From an uncultured Bacteroidales bacterium (lineage in GTDB: Bacteria; Bacteroidota; Bacteroidia; Bacteroidales; UBA932): a stretch of DNA of 50,224 nucleotides. The notes below the pieces were generated by a model. It saw nothing but the letters and a program-made list of their open reading frames with translations. It ran no database searches and was not told the DNA's origin. Shown in pieces: positions 7,890 through 21,800 of this stretch (positions are counted from its first letter, which is position 1; each line of letters opens with the position of its first letter). Both the position numbers and the translations under genes were made by a program. The stretch spans positions 1 to 50,224 of the forward strand of contig CAJOLJ010000009.1 in the NCBI GenBank assembly GCA_905235445.1, written 5' to 3'.

Positions 7890-10703
7890 ATGACTGTCAA
7901 AAGTTTCTACATAAAATGCAGCCTCACCGTGGCGGCTCTCGCCCTTGGGGGATACCTCCAACTGAGGGCCCAGAGCGATGAAGTCGGGACAACGGGTACA
8001 GTTACCGTGAGCGGTGAGGAACTCTACAGCACCGCCTCCAGCAACCTGACCAACACATTTGCCGGCCTGCTTCCCGGTCTTACCGTGATGCAGGGCACCG
8101 GGGAGCTGGGCAACGACACCGCCCACCTTCTTGTCCGCGGGATGGGAAGCTACGGGGTAGGGTCCTGGAATACGGCCAAGTACTTCGTGGACGGGTTCGA
8201 GGTGAACCGGGAATACGTCATCTCTCTCTCCCCTTCCGAGATTGAGAGCGTGGCTGTGCTCAAGGACGGTGCCGCACTCTCCCTGTACGGGGAAAGGGGC
8301 GCCAACGGCGTCATCCAGATTACCACCAAAAGAGGAAAGGTGGGAAAGGCCTCTCTCACCGCCAGGATAAGGGGCGGGGCGCAGACCCCTTCGGTCATCA
8401 ATAAACCTCTCGGTTCCTATGAGTTCGCCTCCCTGTACAACCAGGCTATCTCCAATGACAACGGCATGGTGTGGTCACCCGCCTACTCGGACTCACAACT
8501 TTCCGCCTACAAAAATGGAACAGGCGTGGATGTCGACTGGTACGATGAGGTGCTGCGGGGTGCAGGCTCCGCCATCGACGGGGACATCATCATAAACGGT
8601 GGTGATGACAATGCCGCCTACAACATAAACCTAGGCTACGTCAGGAACCGCGGCCTTCTGAACGTCCCCGATTCCGACAAGACCCGCAACCTGGGTTATT
8701 CCAAGTTCAACCTTCGCACGAACCTCGATTTCAAGGTGCTGAAGATATTTGAGGTGAAAGTTGACATCGGTGGAAGGATAGAGACCCTCTCCCGTCCCAA
8801 CTACTCCACTTCAAGCCTCTTCTCCAACCTCTCCCGCTATCCTTCCAATATCTACAACGTGTATGATTCAGTGGAAGAGGAGCACTACAGCGGAACAGCC
8901 GTTTATCCCGACAACCCCTATGCTTCCATAGCGGCCCTCGGCTGGGCCCAGAACAAGGCACGGAGCCTGCAGGGCAACTTCTCCGTCCGGGAAAGGCTTG
9001 ACTTCCTGCTCCGAGGGCTCTACCTACAGGAAAGCTTCTCTTTCTACAGCTACACGCTGAGCGCCTACAGCAAGACCCGCAACTATGCCAGGTACTACCT
9101 CGGCAACACTACCACCACCGACGAGACCACTACCATGACAGCCAGCGGTTACGGTTCCAACGGTATGCAGGACTGGAAGCAGGGCAAGTTGACTCTCGGC
9201 TTCGATAGGAGCTTCGGGAAGAACAACATCTCCTCGCAGGGGAACTTCATCATCTCCGCATACAAAGGTGACGGTTACTTCTCATACAAGTACAACTACG
9301 TCAACCTCAATGCTTTCATTCACTACGACTTTGACAGGAAGTATGTCGCTGAGGTAGGAATGTCCTACTTCGGGAACGATGCCTTCGCACCCGGCAACAG
9401 GTGGGCCTTCTATCCTTCCCTCTCCGGGGCATGGATTGCCAGCAACGAGGACTTCCTGAAAGGGAATGAGACTGTCAACTTCCTCAAGGTAAGGGCATCG
9501 GCAGGCCTCTCGGGTGCAGCCGACACTTCCTCGACCGCGGTCCTTGCCAACTATTCCTCCAATGGAAGGTTCCTCTATAAGGACTACTATACCACAAGCT
9601 ACATAGGATCCTTCTACACCGGCAAGAGCGCCGGCACTTGGCAGTCCACCCTCGTTCCGATGTTCACCCCCAATGCAGACATCCATGCAGAGAAAAGCCT
9701 TAAATTCAACGTCGGGGTCGACATGCGGCTTTTCGGGGGTCTTGACCTCACGGTGGATGCATTCCTGGACAAAAGAAGCGACATCCTGACCCTTGACAAC
9801 ACCCTCATGTCCTACTACGGGAAGCAATACTGTTTCTCCAACCTGGGCAAGATGACAAACCGCGGAGGGGAGGCATCCCTCTCCTACACAGGCAAGGGCG
9901 GAGGGTTCGACTACAAGATTTTCGGTACCGCATCCTACGCCCACAATACCGTGGACGAGATGTCGGAAATCGCTCCCGCCAATCCCTTCAGCGCCCAGAC
10001 CGGACGTCCCTTCGGGACCTACATCGGGCTTGTCGCGGACGGGTTCTATGACATAAACGATTTCGATGCGGACGGCAATCTTCTTGACTCCTTCCCCTCC
10101 CCCGCCTTCGGCAGCGTGCAGCCCGGAGACGTGAAGTACCTGGACCTTGACAGGAACGGGGTCGTGGACCAGAGGGACGTCACAAAGATAGGCAGGGCAT
10201 GGTACCCGGAGTGGAACTTCACATTCGGCGGCAAGGTAGCCTACGGGGGCTTCGACCTCCAGGTCCTCTTCCAGGGTGTGGCGGGAGTGTCCTGCAACCT
10301 ACTTGACAACTGGAACCAGATGGTCGCCTTCGTTGACAACGGCAACGCCTATCCCATCGCCCAGGGGGCTTGGGCCTACTATCCCACGGAAGGGATAGAC
10401 ACAAGGAACACTGCCACTTATCCTCGCCTCAGCACCCAGGCCAACGAGAACAACTATCGTCTCAGCACCATGTGGGTCAAGGATGCTTCCTTCCTGAAAC
10501 TGAGGGTGGCCGAACTTGGCTACAACTTCTCTTCCCTGAAGTTGAAAGAAGCGGGAATAGACAACCTGAGGGTGTGGCTCAGCGGCAACAACCTTCTCAC
10601 ATTCAGCCCGCTCATGTCCAAGTATAACCTCGATCCCGAGAGCCGGAGCGGACAGTATCCCTCTGTGCGCTCCTGCAGCATGGGTGTAAGTATAACTTTC
10701 TAA
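7890..10703 (+). CDS. SusC-like TonB-dependent transporter lacking the N-terminal regulatory domain (pair 2)
   Basis: The product is 937 residues, about 150 shorter than the SusC upstream. The signal peptide (ending LQLRAQ) leads almost directly into the plug domain: TVTVSGEELYSTASSNLTNT, then RGMGSYGVGSW, VLKDGAALSLYGERGANG and VIQITTKRG. The carboxypeptidase-regulatory-like domain normally in front of the plug is absent. No clear DEVVVTA-type TonB box is visible; the short QSDEVGTTG stretch is the only candidate. The barrel is intact to the C-terminal GVSITF and includes a DLDRNGVVDQRD loop. It is followed 12 bp later by its own susD. It may import a different product of the same polysaccharide or depend on a different TonB. 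Function as a SusC porin is likely; how it is energised is open. Confidence 0.9.
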   Translation: MTVKSFYIKCSLTVAALALGGYLQLRAQSDEVGTTGTVTVSGEELYSTASSNLTNTFAGLLPGLTVMQGTGELGNDTAHLLVRGMGSYGVGSWNTAKYFVDGFEVNREYVISLSPSEIESVAVLKDGAALSLYGERGANGVIQITTKRGKVGKASLTARIRGGAQTPSVINKPLGSYEFASLYNQAISNDNGMVWSPAYSDSQLSAYKNGTGVDVDWYDEVLRGAGSAIDGDIIINGGDDNAAYNINLGYVRNRGLLNVPDSDKTRNLGYSKFNLRTNLDFKVLKIFEVKVDIGGRIETLSRPNYSTSSLFSNLSRYPSNIYNVYDSVEEEHYSGTAVYPDNPYASIAALGWAQNKARSLQGNFSVRERLDFLLRGLYLQESFSFYSYTLSAYSKTRNYARYYLGNTTTTDETTTMTASGYGSNGMQDWKQGKLTLGFDRSFGKNNISSQGNFIISAYKGDGYFSYKYNYVNLNAFIHYDFDRKYVAEVGMSYFGNDAFAPGNRWAFYPSLSGAWIASNEDFLKGNETVNFLKVRASAGLSGAADTSSTAVLANYSSNGRFLYKDYYTTSYIGSFYTGKSAGTWQSTLVPMFTPNADIHAEKSLKFNVGVDMRLFGGLDLTVDAFLDKRSDILTLDNTLMSYYGKQYCFSNLGKMTNRGGEASLSYTGKGGGFDYKIFGTASYAHNTVDEMSEIAPANPFSAQTGRPFGTYIGLVADGFYDINDFDADGNLLDSFPSPAFGSVQPGDVKYLDLDRNGVVDQRDVTKIGRAWYPEWNFTFGGKVAYGGFDLQVLFQGVAGVSCNLLDNWNQMVAFVDNGNAYPIAQGAWAYYPTEGIDTRNTATYPRLSTQANENNYRLSTMWVKDASFLKLRVAELGYNFSSLKLKEAGIDNLRVWLSGNNLLTFSPLMSKYNLDPESRSGQYPSVRSCSMGVSITF

Positions 10704-10715
10704 CACGCTTCCATC

Positions 10716-12389
10716 ATGAAAACAAGATACTCCATCTTTACTGCCATCCTGCTGACGGTCCTTCTCCCCTTCAGCCAGGGCTGCAGTGACTTCCTGGACA
10801 CGAGCCTGGACGTGAACAAGACCTCGGAGACCATCCTCACCGACCGCGGGACCCTATGGTCACTTGCGGGGGCGTTCTACTCCCCGATGGTCTACGGCTA
10901 CTCGGTGATAGACTCCAACCTGTTCGCTTCCGCCTCCGACGAGGCCCAGCAGACTTCCGCCTCCTCCGACGTGCTGTACTTCAACAAGGGCATGGTGAAC
11001 GAGAACGTGAACCCGCTCTCGCACCTGTACAACAACTGCTACGAAGGCATCAGGGCAGCCAATTACTTCCTGGACTTCGTGTCTGAGGGCAAGGGAGAGG
11101 CCCTTCTGGAACAGAACCGCAACCTCATTACCGATGCTACCTCATATGAGCGTGACAAGGCTTCCCTGAATTGGTACATAGCTGAGGCCCATGTGGCCAG
11201 GGCATACTACTACGGGGAGCTCATCAAGATGTACGGCGGGGTTCCCATCGTGGAGAAAGTAATGGACGGCGAGAGGGCTATGGTCCAGCGTTCCAGCTAT
11301 GACGATGTGGTGGAATACATCGTCGGCGAAATCGACTCCTGGAAAGGCTCCCTCGCAGTGAACTGGAATGAGTTCGCCGACAGGGAAGGCAGGCTCACCC
11401 TCGGTGCAGCCCTCGCAATCAAGGCCAGGGTGCTCCTTTACGCTGCCAGCCCCCTCCATAATCCCAACGGGGAGCGGACCAAGTGGGTCAGGGCGGCCGA
11501 AGCCGCAAAAGACCTCATTGCGAACCCCGAGCTGGGCTACAGCCTCGATCCCAGCTATGACAGTTACTTCCGGGGAGCCGCATCCCTTGCCAGTCCAGAG
11601 TCCATCTTCATAGTAAGGCGCGGGACCTCGAATACCCTCGAGCAGAACAACTACCCCATCTCCACTTCCGGCGGAAAGAGCGGAGTTTGCCCCAGCGAGA
11701 ACCTCGTGAGCGCATATGAGTACATAGGCACCCCCGACCCCTCGAAGCCCTACGAGGGCAGGGACCCCCGCTTCTATGCAAGCATCGTGTACAACGGATG
11801 CACATGGAACGGAAGGACCATAGCGGAGGGTGCCGGGGAAAGTGATGACATGGCAAAGGCCAACACTTCCAAGACCGGATACTACCTCAGGAAGTTCCTC
11901 ACCGACGGCCTCAACCTCACCCAGGGCCAGACCGCCCAGCATAACTGGGTCGCCTACCGCTACGGTGAACTCCTCCTCAATTATGCGGAGGCCATGAATG
12001 AGGCTTACGGACCTTCCGTGGTTCCCGAAGGCTATCCCATGTCCGCAGTGGAGGCCCTCATGGCTGTGAGGAAGCGCGCCAGCGGATCCCTTCCCGAGGT
12101 CCAGGCCAAGACCATTGACTCTTTCCGCACCGCCGTCAAGCACGAGAGGCAGGTGGAACTTGCCTTTGAGGACCATCGTTACTGGGACCTGCTCCGCTGG
12201 ATGGATGCCGAGACGGTCCTGAACTCTCCCCTGAAGGGTGTGAAGATCACCAAGTCCGGTGACAGCTACAGCTATTCCACAGTGAACGTGGCCACAAGGA
12301 CATTCTTGGGGAGGAACTACTATCTTCCGCTGCTCCGCTCCGAGATAGAGAACTCCAATGGCACCCTCACCCAGAACCCAGGATACTAG
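10716..12389 (+). CDS. SusD/RagB-family lipoprotein (pair 2)
   Basis: This 557-residue lipoprotein has a signal ending PFSQGCSDFLDTS, so the lipidated Cys precedes the SusD-type SDFLD. SusD hallmarks are YIAEAHVARAYYYGELIKMY, VPIVEKV, AALAIKARVLLYAASPLHN, then HERQVELAFEDHRYWDLLRW and a final TQNPGY. It pairs with the shortened SusC just upstream (12-bp gap). It is clearly diverged from the SusD of pair 1, so the two transport systems probably bind different oligosaccharides or different regions of one polymer. That division of labour is inference from the tandem arrangement. Confidence 0.94.
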   Translation: MKTRYSIFTAILLTVLLPFSQGCSDFLDTSLDVNKTSETILTDRGTLWSLAGAFYSPMVYGYSVIDSNLFASASDEAQQTSASSDVLYFNKGMVNENVNPLSHLYNNCYEGIRAANYFLDFVSEGKGEALLEQNRNLITDATSYERDKASLNWYIAEAHVARAYYYGELIKMYGGVPIVEKVMDGERAMVQRSSYDDVVEYIVGEIDSWKGSLAVNWNEFADREGRLTLGAALAIKARVLLYAASPLHNPNGERTKWVRAAEAAKDLIANPELGYSLDPSYDSYFRGAASLASPESIFIVRRGTSNTLEQNNYPISTSGGKSGVCPSENLVSAYEYIGTPDPSKPYEGRDPRFYASIVYNGCTWNGRTIAEGAGESDDMAKANTSKTGYYLRKFLTDGLNLTQGQTAQHNWVAYRYGELLLNYAEAMNEAYGPSVVPEGYPMSAVEALMAVRKRASGSLPEVQAKTIDSFRTAVKHERQVELAFEDHRYWDLLRWMDAETVLNSPLKGVKITKSGDSYSYSTVNVATRTFLGRNYYLPLLRSEIENSNGTLTQNPGY

Positions 12390-12395
12390 AAAGAG

Positions 12396-14052
12396 ATGGC
12401 TTCCCTCAGATTATCCGCAGTCCTTGCGATGCTCCTGTCCCTTCAGGTGGCGGCACAGTCCATACGGACCGTAACGCCATCTGAGGAGAAGGTGGGGCTA
12501 TATGGAAAGGTGGAAGTGACAGTTACCCTGGAAGGGGGCAACTGGAACAATCCTTTCCTCCAGGAAGAGGCCGCCATGGACCTGGAGATACTCTGCCCGA
12601 GTGGCAGGAGAATCCTCCTTCCCTGCTTTTTCAGCTGGGGACAGAGTGCCAAAGGGAGTATCTGGAAGGCTCGCCTGACCCCCCAGGAGGTCGGGGAGTA
12701 CTCCTTCCGTGCCATCTACAGCGAGAGAGGAAAGGCCGTTACCACTTCTCGTGAGAGGAGCCTTGAGTGCATTCCCTCGGATAACAAGGGCATACTTCAT
12801 CCCAACGACAACTGGACCCTACGGTTCGATGACGGGACCCTCTTCCGGGGAATCGGGGAGAACATCTGCTGGGAGTCCCGCCAAAGCGACGACAGCAAGT
12901 TCTTCAGCGACCTCCACGAACAGCACGAGAGGTTCAGCTACGACAGGATGATTCCCTATTTCGCAGCCAACGGAGGGAACTTCGTCCGAATGTGGATGTG
13001 CCCTTGGAACTTCCCCATCGACAGGGGGGAAGGTTTCAACAACACCCGCTATGTCCCTACCGACTTCTTCATAAACGAGAGCGCGGCCCACAGACTCGAC
13101 TACACCCTCGACCTTGCCCAGAATAATGGCGTTTACGTCATGCTCTGCCTCGGTAGCGGGAACCAGCGGACGAACGAGGCCTTCTTCCGTGACGATACTC
13201 CAAAGACTCTCTATCGCAACTACCTTCGCTACATAGTGGCACGCTGGGGTTACAGCCCCGCCGTGGGGATGTGGGAGTTCTTCAATGAGATAGACAACAT
13301 CCAGTTCCGCAACCGTCCCGACCCGATAGCCGCTTCCCTCATAACCGGGTGGCACGCCGAGATGAGCCATTATCTCAAGGGGCTGGATCCATTCGGGCAC
13401 ATTGTGACCACATCGATTTCCCACAGGGACGTCGATGGCCTGAACTCCGTCCCGGACATTGACATAAACCAGAAACACATCTACAGGGCCACTTCCTCCA
13501 TCCCCGAAAACCTGCAAAGGTACACCCGGGAGTTCTCCAAACCCTATATTATCGGGGAGTTCGGTTTCGAGTGGGACTGGAACAGGAACTTCAACGACTT
13601 CGCCCCCGATATGGATGCCGACTTCAAAAGGGGCCTTTGGTACGGCATCTTCAATCCTACCCCCGTCACCCCCATGAGCTGGTGGTGGGAGTTCTTTGAC
13701 GAGAGGGGACTTGTCCCCTACTTCAAGTGCGTAAGGATGGTCAGCGACATGATGCTTGAGGTGGGCAAGGGCTCTTTCCAGCCCCTCAAGGTGGAAGTCA
13801 AGGATGCCGACGCCTATGCAGTAAAATGCGGAGATACCGTCTTCCTATATGTCTTCAACACCGGGAAGGAAACACTCACCTCCGTCAAGGTCGAGTCCAC
13901 ACTTTCCTCCGGCAAACTCACAACCCAGCAGTACGATTTTCACAATCTCTCTTTTGGGAAGGAGTGCAAGCTCTCCTCGAAAACGGGCATTGCAGAAGTG
14001 CCCCTGTCACTTGCAAGCGGGCAGGAAAAGCTCCTGATAATAAGAAAACGAC

Positions 14053-14063
<11 letters not shown>
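12396..14063 (+). CDS. Secreted GH5-type glycoside hydrolase with N-terminal DUF5060
   Basis: A signal peptide (ending LQVAAQ) precedes a DUF5060-type beta domain (about residues 25-130) and a clan GH-A TIM barrel. Barrel motifs include GGNFVRMWMCPWNF, a likely acid/base Glu298 in MWEFFNEID, and a likely nucleophile Glu388 in YIIGEFGFEW. The tail has a small beta domain. DUF5060 is often fused to GH5-like or DUF4038 barrels. The subfamily and substrate cannot be read from motifs; in this PUL a beta-mannan or beta-glucan backbone activity is plausible. The 3' end overlaps the next gene by 11 bp in another frame, which suggests translational coupling. The start at 12396 is 6 bp after susD. Confidence 0.8.
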
Positions 14064-16711
<2,648 letters not shown>

Positions 16712-16730
16712 AATAATACACTTCATTCAT

Positions 16731-18713
16731 ATGAAACAACTTAGAGTTCTTTTTTCAGTGATTGCCTCAGCTTCCATCCTTCTGGCATGGTCATGCTCGG
16801 ATCCCGTGGAGATTCCCGAGGTATCGGGAACGACAGAGGGCGACAATCCCGCCGAGGTAGTCACACCCTCCCTGGGGGGTAGCGTATCCTTCTTCGGCAC
16901 CATCGATGAGCAGCAGGGCCCCTTCTCCAAGTGGAGCGAAGGTGCAAGCATTCTCTTTTCCGACGGGAAGCAGTCTTCCACCCTGCCGGGTTCCCTTTCC
17001 GAGGGAGGAAGCGGAGCTTCTTTCCAGGGGAATGTCCCGTCCGGTGACAATTCTTTCGTAGCAGTCTTCCCTGCCGAAGGTTCTTCCATCTCAGGGACAC
17101 TCATAAGCGCCGTCCTTCCCTCCCGACAGGGCGCAGTTGAAGGAGATTTTGACCCTGTTCTCGCACTGAAAGTCGCGAAGGGCAGCACTTCCACCCTGTT
17201 CTTCAGGAACCTCGTGAGCGCAGTAAAGTTCACCCTGGACATTGACGGGGTCCAGAAGGTGACGCTCACTGCCGGAGACAAAATAGCCGGGGACATTACA
17301 GTGGACTACTCCTCAGAGGAACCGGTCGCTGTCGCCACTTCCAACACCGTGGAACTCAGTGGGGAGTTCAGCAAAGGAGCAGAGTACTGGATCGTCACTC
17401 TTCCCGGGAACCTCGAGGGGGGCACCATAGTTGTATCCACCGCCGAAGGCGACATGGCACACGTCACATTGCCGGCCCTTGGCCTCGGGGCAGGGGAAGT
17501 CTTCGATGCGGGTGTCATCAGCCAGGACCTCGAAATCTACACTATCACCCACCTCTGGCTCTGGGGCGGGACAGGTCCCGAGTATGACTGCACAAAGGTC
17601 TACGACCTCTTCGACAAGGCCGAATACTTCCTTTCCGAAGGCGGTCTCGGAGTCGAGGCCGAGAGGGACAACTATCTTGAGTTCCACCCTGACGGCACCT
17701 TCATCAACTGGGCCGGTGAGGACGGGCACAACTGGTGCACGGTGTACGCAGGAGAGAAGAACCCCGACTCGGGCAAGACCATAAACCTCTCGCAGTTCTA
17801 CAGGATGATACCTTTCGGTACCGCAAGCTACACAGTGGACGGGAGCACCGTCACATTCAAGCATGCAGACGGCCATGAGACCGTCGGGGAAATGCTTCCC
17901 GCAGGACTCTACCAGGCTCCCAACACTCCCCCCATCGACATCAACATCGAGGGCGTAGCCCTGAAGTTCGTCCTCTCGGGCGGTGCCGACAACTGGAGCC
18001 ATGCATGGGACGAGTACGGAGTCATTGCCTGCCATCCCAGGGTCCTCTTCGTTGAACTTGACAAAAAGAGCGCAGGTTTCAAGACTCCCGAGGCTTCCAA
18101 GACAGTGGACGAGGTCTATGAGTATGTGGAACCGAAGGATCCGGAACCTCCGGCGGACCTTGGGTCCCTCGCAGGTTCCTACAAAGTCCACAGCCTGCAG
18201 GTTCTCGGCGGGACAGGAGACGATCCGGCCTTCGTGAACCCCGTGGACAAGTCCTGGTGCTGGGATGACTCCATTTGGTGGGAGAGCGACAACCGCCTTG
18301 AAATCTCATTCACTTCCGTTACCGAGACTTCCGCTTCGGGAAGCGCCAACTACTGGTCCGGGGATGACGAAAAGTTCTGGAACTACTCCTATGCCAACGT
18401 CCCCTCCGGTGTTGAGGGTCCCATCGACCTCTCCGGTTATTATGGCAAGCTTCCTCACGGCGAAAGCCCCTTCAGCGTGGATCTATCCACCAATGAAATC
18501 ACTTTCGAGCTGAGCGGTGAAAAGGCTACCATCCTTCTTCCCGGAGAACACCTCTTCAGCGCCGGCAACAAGACCCTCGCCATCCCTGCAGGATGCATAG
18601 GACTGGACTTCAAGCTCCTCGACGAGCAGCCGGCGAGTTCCTACAGGTGGCAGGATTATGACAGATTCGTGCTCGGTCCGAGGACTTATGTCATGATTTT
18701 CGAGAAACTGTAG
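16731..18713 (+). CDS. PUL lipoprotein: fimbrillin-like N-domain plus two Trp-rich modules
   Basis: The frame is open further upstream, but ATG 16731 starts a proper lipoprotein signal (SILLAWSCSDP) and is chosen; the product is 660 residues. Residues about 45-265 are beta-rich and fimbrillin-like (LVSAVKFTLDIDGV, GAEYWIVTLPG). Two modules of about 180 residues follow, near 268-450 and 478-660. Both have WxW or DKSWxW starts, a GxxNxWxGxD region, a 'YxxxPxGxxxFxVD' strand and a closing WxxYDxF..P segment. The lipoprotein at 185-1225 carries a third copy. No catalytic residues are evident. A surface glycan-binding role, with the modules as binding units, is the best inference from PUL context. 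Confidence 0.78.
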   Translation: MKQLRVLFSVIASASILLAWSCSDPVEIPEVSGTTEGDNPAEVVTPSLGGSVSFFGTIDEQQGPFSKWSEGASILFSDGKQSSTLPGSLSEGGSGASFQGNVPSGDNSFVAVFPAEGSSISGTLISAVLPSRQGAVEGDFDPVLALKVAKGSTSTLFFRNLVSAVKFTLDIDGVQKVTLTAGDKIAGDITVDYSSEEPVAVATSNTVELSGEFSKGAEYWIVTLPGNLEGGTIVVSTAEGDMAHVTLPALGLGAGEVFDAGVISQDLEIYTITHLWLWGGTGPEYDCTKVYDLFDKAEYFLSEGGLGVEAERDNYLEFHPDGTFINWAGEDGHNWCTVYAGEKNPDSGKTINLSQFYRMIPFGTASYTVDGSTVTFKHADGHETVGEMLPAGLYQAPNTPPIDINIEGVALKFVLSGGADNWSHAWDEYGVIACHPRVLFVELDKKSAGFKTPEASKTVDEVYEYVEPKDPEPPADLGSLAGSYKVHSLQVLGGTGDDPAFVNPVDKSWCWDDSIWWESDNRLEISFTSVTETSASGSANYWSGDDEKFWNYSYANVPSGVEGPIDLSGYYGKLPHGESPFSVDLSTNEITFELSGEKATILLPGEHLFSAGNKTLAIPAGCIGLDFKLLDEQPASSYRWQDYDRFVLGPRTYVMIFEKL

Positions 18714-18742
18714 CCTATTTGGCATCATAATATGACTTCAAG

Positions 18743-18818
18743 GTGGCAGGGAAGGAAGGATAATTGGGTAAATTTGCATTCTGTAGTTCGATTGTTGGTC
18801 GACACCCTTCCTTGCCAC
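18743..18818. repeat. Imperfect inverted repeat flanking the promoter of the GH2 gene
   Basis: The left arm at 18743-18756 (gtggcagggaagga) and the right arm at 18805-18818 (cccttccttgccac) are inverted copies matching at 12 of 14 positions, 48 bp apart. The -7-like box at 18769-18777 lies between them. The arrangement could be a pair of operators for one dimeric or looping regulator, or a long-range stem in the leader. No regulator gene is nearby to decide. Confidence 0.5.
18769..18777 (+). promoter_or_regulatory. Probable promoter (-7 box TAAATTTGC) for the GH2 gene
   Basis: TAAATTTGC matches the Bacteroidota TAnnTTTG -7 element and lies 58 bp before the start of the GH2 gene. No good TTG -33 element is seen about 19-20 bp upstream, so activation may be needed. 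The 121-bp gap here is the only sizeable break inside the PUL, consistent with a separate transcript. Confidence 0.5.
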
Positions 18819-18834
18819 TAAACATTTAAATCAC

Positions 18835-21800
18835 ATGAAAGCATCCTTTGCCCTGGGCACAGTGCTGTGTTCCGCCTTGGCCCTTCTGTCCTCCTGTTCC
18901 CAAGATTCCCGGACAAGGGGAATCGGGGTTTATCCCGGAGACCCCGAGGCATATGATGGCCCCGTGAGCGTCCCCGGGGGGAACGACTACCGTAACCTTG
19001 CCCTGGGCAGGGCTGCATGGCACTCCTCCTGCGTGGACTACAACCTCACGGGTCACCTGCTGACCGACGGGGTCATCTCCTCCGAGACCCCTCTCACCCT
19101 GGAAGTGTTCACCAACGGACAGAGGGTGGAAAAGAGGCTCCGTGAGAAAATACTCGATGACAACTTCACGAACCTGACATTCCCCGGCGGCAAGGACGCT
19201 GGTCTTGTCATCCGCTTCAGCAAGGCAGTCAGCGCCGAGAATATCTCTTTCGAGGGCCTTGCCCGGGCCGAGAGAGGCAAGACCCCGTCTTTCACGCCCA
19301 AGATGTGCGTAACCCTCCTGGACGGGAAGAAAATGGAACTGCCGCTTTCCCCTTTCGTCCCTACGACCATGGCCGGTGGAGGGTCGCAGAATGTGTCCGT
19401 ACTTGCAGGTCTCAAGGCCAGTGCATCCAACACCTCCGCCCAGGCGGGCGATCCCCGCATGAGAGGCCTCTTCTCGTACATCGCCTCCGTTCCGGAGGAT
19501 GCGCGCAACTTCACTTCCGTGGAAATCTCCCTCGGGAGCGAGTCCGTCAGGGGCTGGACCATAAGCGAAGTGAACTTCTATGAGGACGGACGTGAAGTGC
19601 CCCGCATTGGGTCGGAGCACTTTGTGAGCGCATGGGTCCCGGAAGGCGAAAACGGAGGTTCTGTCACGGTGGACCTGGGTGACAAGGCATCCTTTGACAA
19701 GTTCAAGGTGTTCTTTGCCGGGGAGGAGAGTTCATCTGGCACAATTGAGAGTTCCCCTGACTCCAAGACCTGGACGAAGGTCGCTTCTTTCAAAGCTGGT
19801 GAAAGTGAAATCCCCGCAAAAGGCAGCGGTCGCTACGTGAGACTAACTGTGGACAATAGCGTACCCGTAAGTGAGTTCGAGGTCTGGGGCAAGGGCGGTG
19901 TGAAAGCTCAGGCCCAAAGCCCGAGACTCCCCGAGGGAGAGAGCCTCTCCATATCGAGGGGCTGCTGGACCATTCAGAGGGCCTCTGAAGTGAAAGATGA
20001 CGGAGAGGCAATATCCGCTGAAGGCTACAGCACCGACACCTGGCTTCCCGCCACCGTACCCGGGACCGTTGCGGGCTCATTTTTCAATGCCGGGGCGATA
20101 CCTGACATCAGGTATGACGATGACCAGCTGCAGATATCCGAGTCCTTTTTCAACTCTGATTTCTGGTACAGGGGCTCATTCACCCTTCCCCCTTCATTCA
20201 AGGGAAGGACCCTCACCCTGGACTTCGGCGGGGTAAACTGGAAAGCCGACGTTTTCCTCAACGGAGAGTCCCTCGGCAGAATCGAGGGAGCCTTTAGGAG
20301 GGAGAGTTTCGATGTCACGGACAAAGTGAAAGAGAGTAACACCATTGCAGTTCTCATCCACAGGAATGACCACCCCGGTACAATCAAGGAGCAGACAGAG
20401 CAGACTCCCGACAACAACGGTGGCATCCTCGGGGCCGACAACCCCACCTTCCATCCCACCATAGGTTGGGACTGGATCCCCACTGTCAGGGGCAGGGCAA
20501 TCGGCATCTGGGATGACGTGACCCTGAGGGCATCCGACGGAGTGAAGATAAGTGACGGGATGGTTGGCACTCACCTGCTTGACGGCGGGAAAGCCGAGCT
20601 GACACCTCGTTTCTTCATCAGGAACATCACCTCCTCACCACAAAGCGGAAAGTTCACCGTCAAAGTCGGTGAAACCGAGTTCTCCACCGATGTGACCCTT
20701 TCGGCAAAAGAGGAGAAAGAAGTCATACTCGCCCCGAAGACCGCCTCGGAGCCACTCCTGTGGTGGCCCAATGGTTACGGGGAGCAGAACCTGACCTGGG
20801 TCGAGGCCCTTTTCACCTCGACTGACGGAAAGGTTTCCGCAAAGACATCTTTCAAGACAGGGCTTCGCGAGATGACATACACGACCTGTGACGGGATACT
20901 TGACGTCTATGTCAACGGCCGTCGTCTCATCGGGAACGGAGGCAACTGGGGTTTCCCGGAGATTAACCTTAACTACCGCTCCAGGGAATACGACGCTGCC
21001 GTTGCCTATCACGCCGATATGAACTTCACCATGATCCGCAACTGGGTGGGCCAGACCCCTGACGAGGAGTTCTACGAGGCCTGCGACAAGTACGGAGTCA
21101 TGATATGGCAGGACTTCTGGCTTGCCAACCCCTGGGACGGACCCGACCCGGACAGCAACTCCCTGTTCATGGACAACGCCCTGGACTACGTCAGGAAAAT
21201 CCGCAACCATGCAAGCATAGCATTCTACTGCGGCAGGAACGAGGGCAACCCTCCCGCTGAACTTGATGCAGCCCTCAGGGACCTTGTTGCAAAGGAGCAT
21301 CCAGGAATGTTCTACATCCCTCACTCCGCTGAGGGTCCGGTAAGCGGCTACGGTCCTTACAGTGCACTTCCTGTCAAGACCTACTTCGAAGCCGAAAGGG
21401 GAAGGGACCGTCTTCACAGCGAGAGAGGCATGCCTAACGTAATGACTGAAAGAAGTATGAGAAGGATGCTCAGGGAAGAGAACCTGTGGCCCCAGAACTC
21501 CCTTTGGGGGCTGCATGACCTCACTTTGGAAGGGGCCCAGAGGGCAAGCACTTTCAATGGCATCCTTGAACGGAAGTTCGGAAAGCCTGTTTCACTTTCA
21601 GAGTACACCACCCTGGCCCAGTGGGTCAACTATGAAGGTTACCGGGCAATGTACGAGTCCAGAAGCTGGAACCGCAAGGGTCTTGTCATTTGGATGAGCC
21701 ACTCCAGCTGGCCTTCCCTGGTGTGGCAGACATACGACTATTACTTCTGTCCCACCGGCGGATACTTCGGGGCCAAGAAAGGCTCCGCACCCCTTCGCAT

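Noticed and set aside
11142..12176. 344-residue open frame opposite susD pair 2
   Set aside because: Antisense shadow with the same valine/glycine-rich character; the SusD on the plus strand is certain.
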